A program made the position numbers and the translations under genes. From Rhodobiaceae bacterium UBA4490 (GTDB taxonomy: Bacteria > Pseudomonadota > Alphaproteobacteria > Parvibaculales > Parvibaculaceae), in assembly GCA_002389665.1 (NCBI GenBank), contig DGNO01000006.1, forward strand, positions 156,525-220,524: 64,000 nt of DNA. The letters run 5' to 3'. Positions 61,870-64,000 of this stretch are shown piece after piece. Every line of letters starts with the position of its first letter. Positions within the stretch are counted from its first letter, which is position 1. A model generated the notes under the pieces. The model was not told where the DNA came from. It ran no database searches and saw only the letters and a list, made by a program, of their open reading frames with translations.

Positions 61870-64000
61870 TTAGCGCACGAGGCGCGAGGTGCTGTCGAGA
61901 TCGTAAGCGGCGAAAGCGGCCATATTGACGAGGTCGGAAACCGTCGCGCCCAGATTGACGATCTGCACGGGCCGGGAAAGACCGGTCAGAAGCGGGCCGA
62001 TCACTTCCGCCCCGCCCAGCGATTGCAGCATCTTCGTTGAGATGGAAGCGGAATGAATGGCCGGCATGATCAGCACATTGGCGGGACCCGAAAGGCGGCA
62101 GAACGGATAAAGCGCCATCGCCTCTTTGCTGAGCGCCACATCGGCGGCCATTTCCCCGTCATATTCGAAATCGGCGCCGCGCTTGTCGAGAATTTCCGTC
62201 GCCTCGCGCATCAGTGTCGAGCGCTCGCCCGAAGGATGACCAAAGGTGGAATAGGCAAGCATGGCAACGCGCGGTTCCTGGCCGAGGCGGCGGTTCACTT
62301 CGGCTGCCTGCATCGCGATATCGGCAAGCTCTTCGGCGCTCGGCATGTCGTGCACGTTCGTGTCGGCGACAAGCACGGTGCGCCCGCGCACGATGATCAT
62401 GGAAATGCCCATGACACGCGAGCCCGGCAAGGGATCGATGACGCGCAGCACTTCGGAAAGCGCGACGGCATAATTGCGCGTCGCCCCCGTCACCATCGCA
62501 TCGGCATCGCCGTGTTCGACCATGCAGGCGCCGAAAACGTTGCGGTCGTTGTTCACCATGCGCAGACAGTCGCGCTGCAGATAGCCGCGCCGCTGCAAAC
62601 GCTTATAGAGGAAATCGGCGTACGTATCGGCGCGGTGGGAGACACGCGAGTTGACGATTTCGAGCGCCGTGCCGGAGTCCAATCCGATGGAGCGCATCGT
62701 CTCGCGGATGCGCTCTTCCCGGCCGATCAGGATCGGATGGCCGAGCTCGAGATCGCGGAAGGTGAGCGCGGCGCGGATGACGCGTTCTTCTTCGCCTTCG
62801 GCAAAGACCACGCGTTTCGGATCGCGTTTGACATGCTCGTAGATCACCTGCAGCGAACCTTGCGTCGGATCGAGGCGGGCGGAGAGCTTGTTCTTATACC
62901 CGTCCATATCGACGATCGGCATGCGCGCCACGCCGGTATCCATCGCAGCTTTTGCAACGGCGGACGGGATCTCGCGAATGAGGCGCGGATCGAAAGGCAC
63001 AGGGATAATGTAGCTTGCGCCGAAACGCGGGCGCTCACCCTGATAGGCGGCGGCTACTTCATCGGGCACATCTTCGCGCGCAAGTTTGGCAAGCGCTTCG
63101 GCGGCGGCGATCTTCATCGCTTCGTTGATCGTCGTTGCGCGCACATCGAGCGCGCCGCGGAAGATGTAAGGAAAGCCGAGAACGTTATTGACCTGGTTCG
63201 GATAGTCCGAGCGGCCCGTCGCCATGATCGCATCGTCGCGCACTTCGGCGACTTCTTCCGGCGTGATTTCCGGGTCCGGGTTCGCCATTGCAAAAATGAT
63301 CGGCTTGTCGGCCATGGAGGCGACCATTTCAGGGGTGAGCGCGCCTTGCACGGAAAGGCCGAGAAAGACATCCGCGCCCTTCACCGCTTCTTCGAGCGTG
63401 CGCTTGTCGGTCGGCACCGCATGGGCCGACTTCCACTGGTTCATGCCTTCTTCGCGGCCCTGATAGATGACGCCTTTCGTATCGCAAAGGATCGCCTGAT
63501 CATGCGGCAGGCCCATTGCCTTGATGAGCTCGAGGCAGGCAATGCCCGCCGAGCCCGCGCCGTTGACGACGACGGTAATGTCCTTGATGTCCTTGCCCGT
63601 CAGATAAAGCGCGTTGATGAGACCGGCGGCGGAAATGATCGCCGTGCCGTGCTGGTCGTCATGAAAGACGGGAATGTTCATGCATTCGCGCAGGCGTTCT
63701 TCGATGATGAAGCAGTCCGGCGCCTTGATGTCTTCCAGGTTGATGCCGCCGAAAGACGGCCCGAGATAGCGCACGGAATTGATGAAGGCGTCGACATCTT
63801 CCGTTTCGATCTCAAGATCGATGGAATCGACATCGGCAAAGCGCTTGAAGAGCACCGCCTTGCCTTCCATCACGGGCTTGGAGGCAAGCGCGCCCAGGTT
63901 GCCGAGACCGAGAATGGCCGTGCCGTTGGAGATCACCGCGACCATATTGCCTTTGGAGGTGTAGTCGTAGGCAGTGTCCGGGTTCTCGGCGATGGCGCGC
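61870..64000 (-). CDS. maeB: NADP-dependent malic enzyme with phosphotransacetylase-like domain (5' end beyond the window)
   Basis: At least 709 residues, with the N-terminus cut by the window edge; the reading frame continues to 63999 (RAIAENPDTAYDYTSKGN before the first in-window Met). Malic enzyme oxidises malate to pyruvate and CO2. Visible parts: GTAILGLGNLGALASKPVMEGK, FHDDQHGTAIISAAGLINAL, VVNGAGSAGIACLELI (NADP Rossmann motif) and AMANPDPEITPEEVAEVRDD. From about 60 percent of the chain a PTA-like domain begins (RVVFAEGEEERVIRAAL), usually regulatory and catalytically inactive. This is the MaeB type. A gap of about 100 nt separates it from the DUF4399 gene. Confidence 0.95.
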   Translation of the reverse strand, partial: RAIAENPDTAYDYTSKGNMVAVISNGTAILGLGNLGALASKPVMEGKAVLFKRFADVDSIDLEIETEDVDAFINSVRYLGPSFGGINLEDIKAPDCFIIEERLRECMNIPVFHDDQHGTAIISAAGLINALYLTGKDIKDITVVVNGAGSAGIACLELIKAMGLPHDQAILCDTKGVIYQGREEGMNQWKSAHAVPTDKRTLEEAVKGADVFLGLSVQGALTPEMVASMADKPIIFAMANPDPEITPEEVAEVRDDAIMATGRSDYPNQVNNVLGFPYIFRGALDVRATTINEAMKIAAAEALAKLAREDVPDEVAAAYQGERPRFGASYIIPVPFDPRLIREIPSAVAKAAMDTGVARMPIVDMDGYKNKLSARLDPTQGSLQVIYEHVKRDPKRVVFAEGEEERVIRAALTFRDLELGHPILIGREERIRETMRSIGLDSGTALEIVNSRVSHRADTYADFLYKRLQRRGYLQRDCLRMVNNDRNVFGACMVEHGDADAMVTGATRNYAVALSEVLRVIDPLPGSRVMGISMIIVRGRTVLVADTNVHDMPSAEELADIAMQAAEVNRRLGQEPRVAMLAYSTFGHPSGERSTLMREATEILDKRGADFEYDGEMAADVALSKEAMALYPFCRLSGPANVLIMPAIHSASISTKMLQSLGGAEVIGPLLTGLSRPVQIVNLGATVSDLVNMAAFAAYDLDSTSRLVR

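Noticed and set aside
1..64000. CRISPR arrays, tRNA/rRNA genes, insertion sequences, prophage or toxin-antitoxin modules.
   Set aside because: No repeated spacers, cloverleaf-like sequences, transposase or integrase motifs, or paired small toxin/antitoxin frames were recognised on reading both strands.

Overview
The window is a compact, GC-rich stretch of an alphaproteobacterial chromosome. The case for this is the run of conserved gene neighbourhoods typical of that class, most like Hyphomicrobiales (hisB-hisH-hisA-hisF, dnaK-dnaJ, hrcA-grpE, rph-rdgB-hemW, rsmI-yraN, gshB-comM). An alphaproteobacterial-type SOS box (GTTC-N7-GTTC) and a CTTG...CATATAT heat-shock promoter agree with it. I cannot name the genus; a Parvibaculum-like lineage is a guess. 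I see no tRNA, rRNA, CRISPR array, insertion sequence, prophage or integrase.

Layout. 1-2.7 kb: the 5' end of hslV (minus), then a cupredoxin, a flavin-binding PNPOx-fold protein and an HPP membrane protein, with a divergent TetR regulator. 3-11 kb: histidine operon hisB-DUF2628-hisH-hisA-hisF, then a CYTH-CHAD protein and a pentapeptide-repeat protein, then hisE and coaA. 11-16 kb: sugar/adenosine kinase, a small membrane/lipoprotein/cupin group, nth, and a metal-efflux pair dmeR-dmeF with an obvious C6G7 operator. 16-24 kb: gpmA, dapB, two tandem phosphate-type porins (each with PhoB-box-like repeats), and dnaK-dnaJ. 24-34 kb: an unknown coiled-coil protein, two sensor kinases, alkB, a LysR gene divergent from an 81-residue protein, an NnrU-family protein, a TetR gene and hrcA/grpE. 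34-40 kb: rph, rdgB, hemW, maiA, a penicillin-binding-protein activator, rsmI, yraN.

40-51 kb is the main accessory region. It holds a nitrite and nitric oxide respiration/detoxification cluster: quinol NO reductase norZ, nnrS, a CopD-like membrane protein, a bacteriohemerythrin, copper nitrite reductase nirK, pseudoazurin, an FNR/Dnr-type regulator (nnrR-like) and a CPGCP redox-disulfide protein. Two near-identical TTGCG-N4-GACAA boxes lie upstream of nirK and between pseudoazurin and the regulator, and an NsrR-like palindrome lies upstream of nnrS. Nitrite would go to NO (NirK, electrons from pseudoazurin) and then to N2O (NorZ, electrons from quinol). No nosZ is visible. The cluster sits between yraN and gshB, which are usually close together.

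51-64 kb: BON lipoprotein, SirB1-like protein, gshB, a VOC protein, comM with an SOS box, a hybrid histidine kinase, GNAT, an AmpG-like MFS transporter, an OlsB-type acyltransferase, a DUF4399 protein and a malic enzyme that runs off the right edge.

I did not find a clearly new multi-gene system. The best leads are regulatory: the tandem Pho-box arrays, the cysteine-free DmeR-like sensor, the paired inverted repeats at the LysR/81-residue locus, a palindrome inside the hrcA promoter spacer, and a perfect 12-bp inverted repeat in front of an unrecognised coiled-coil gene.
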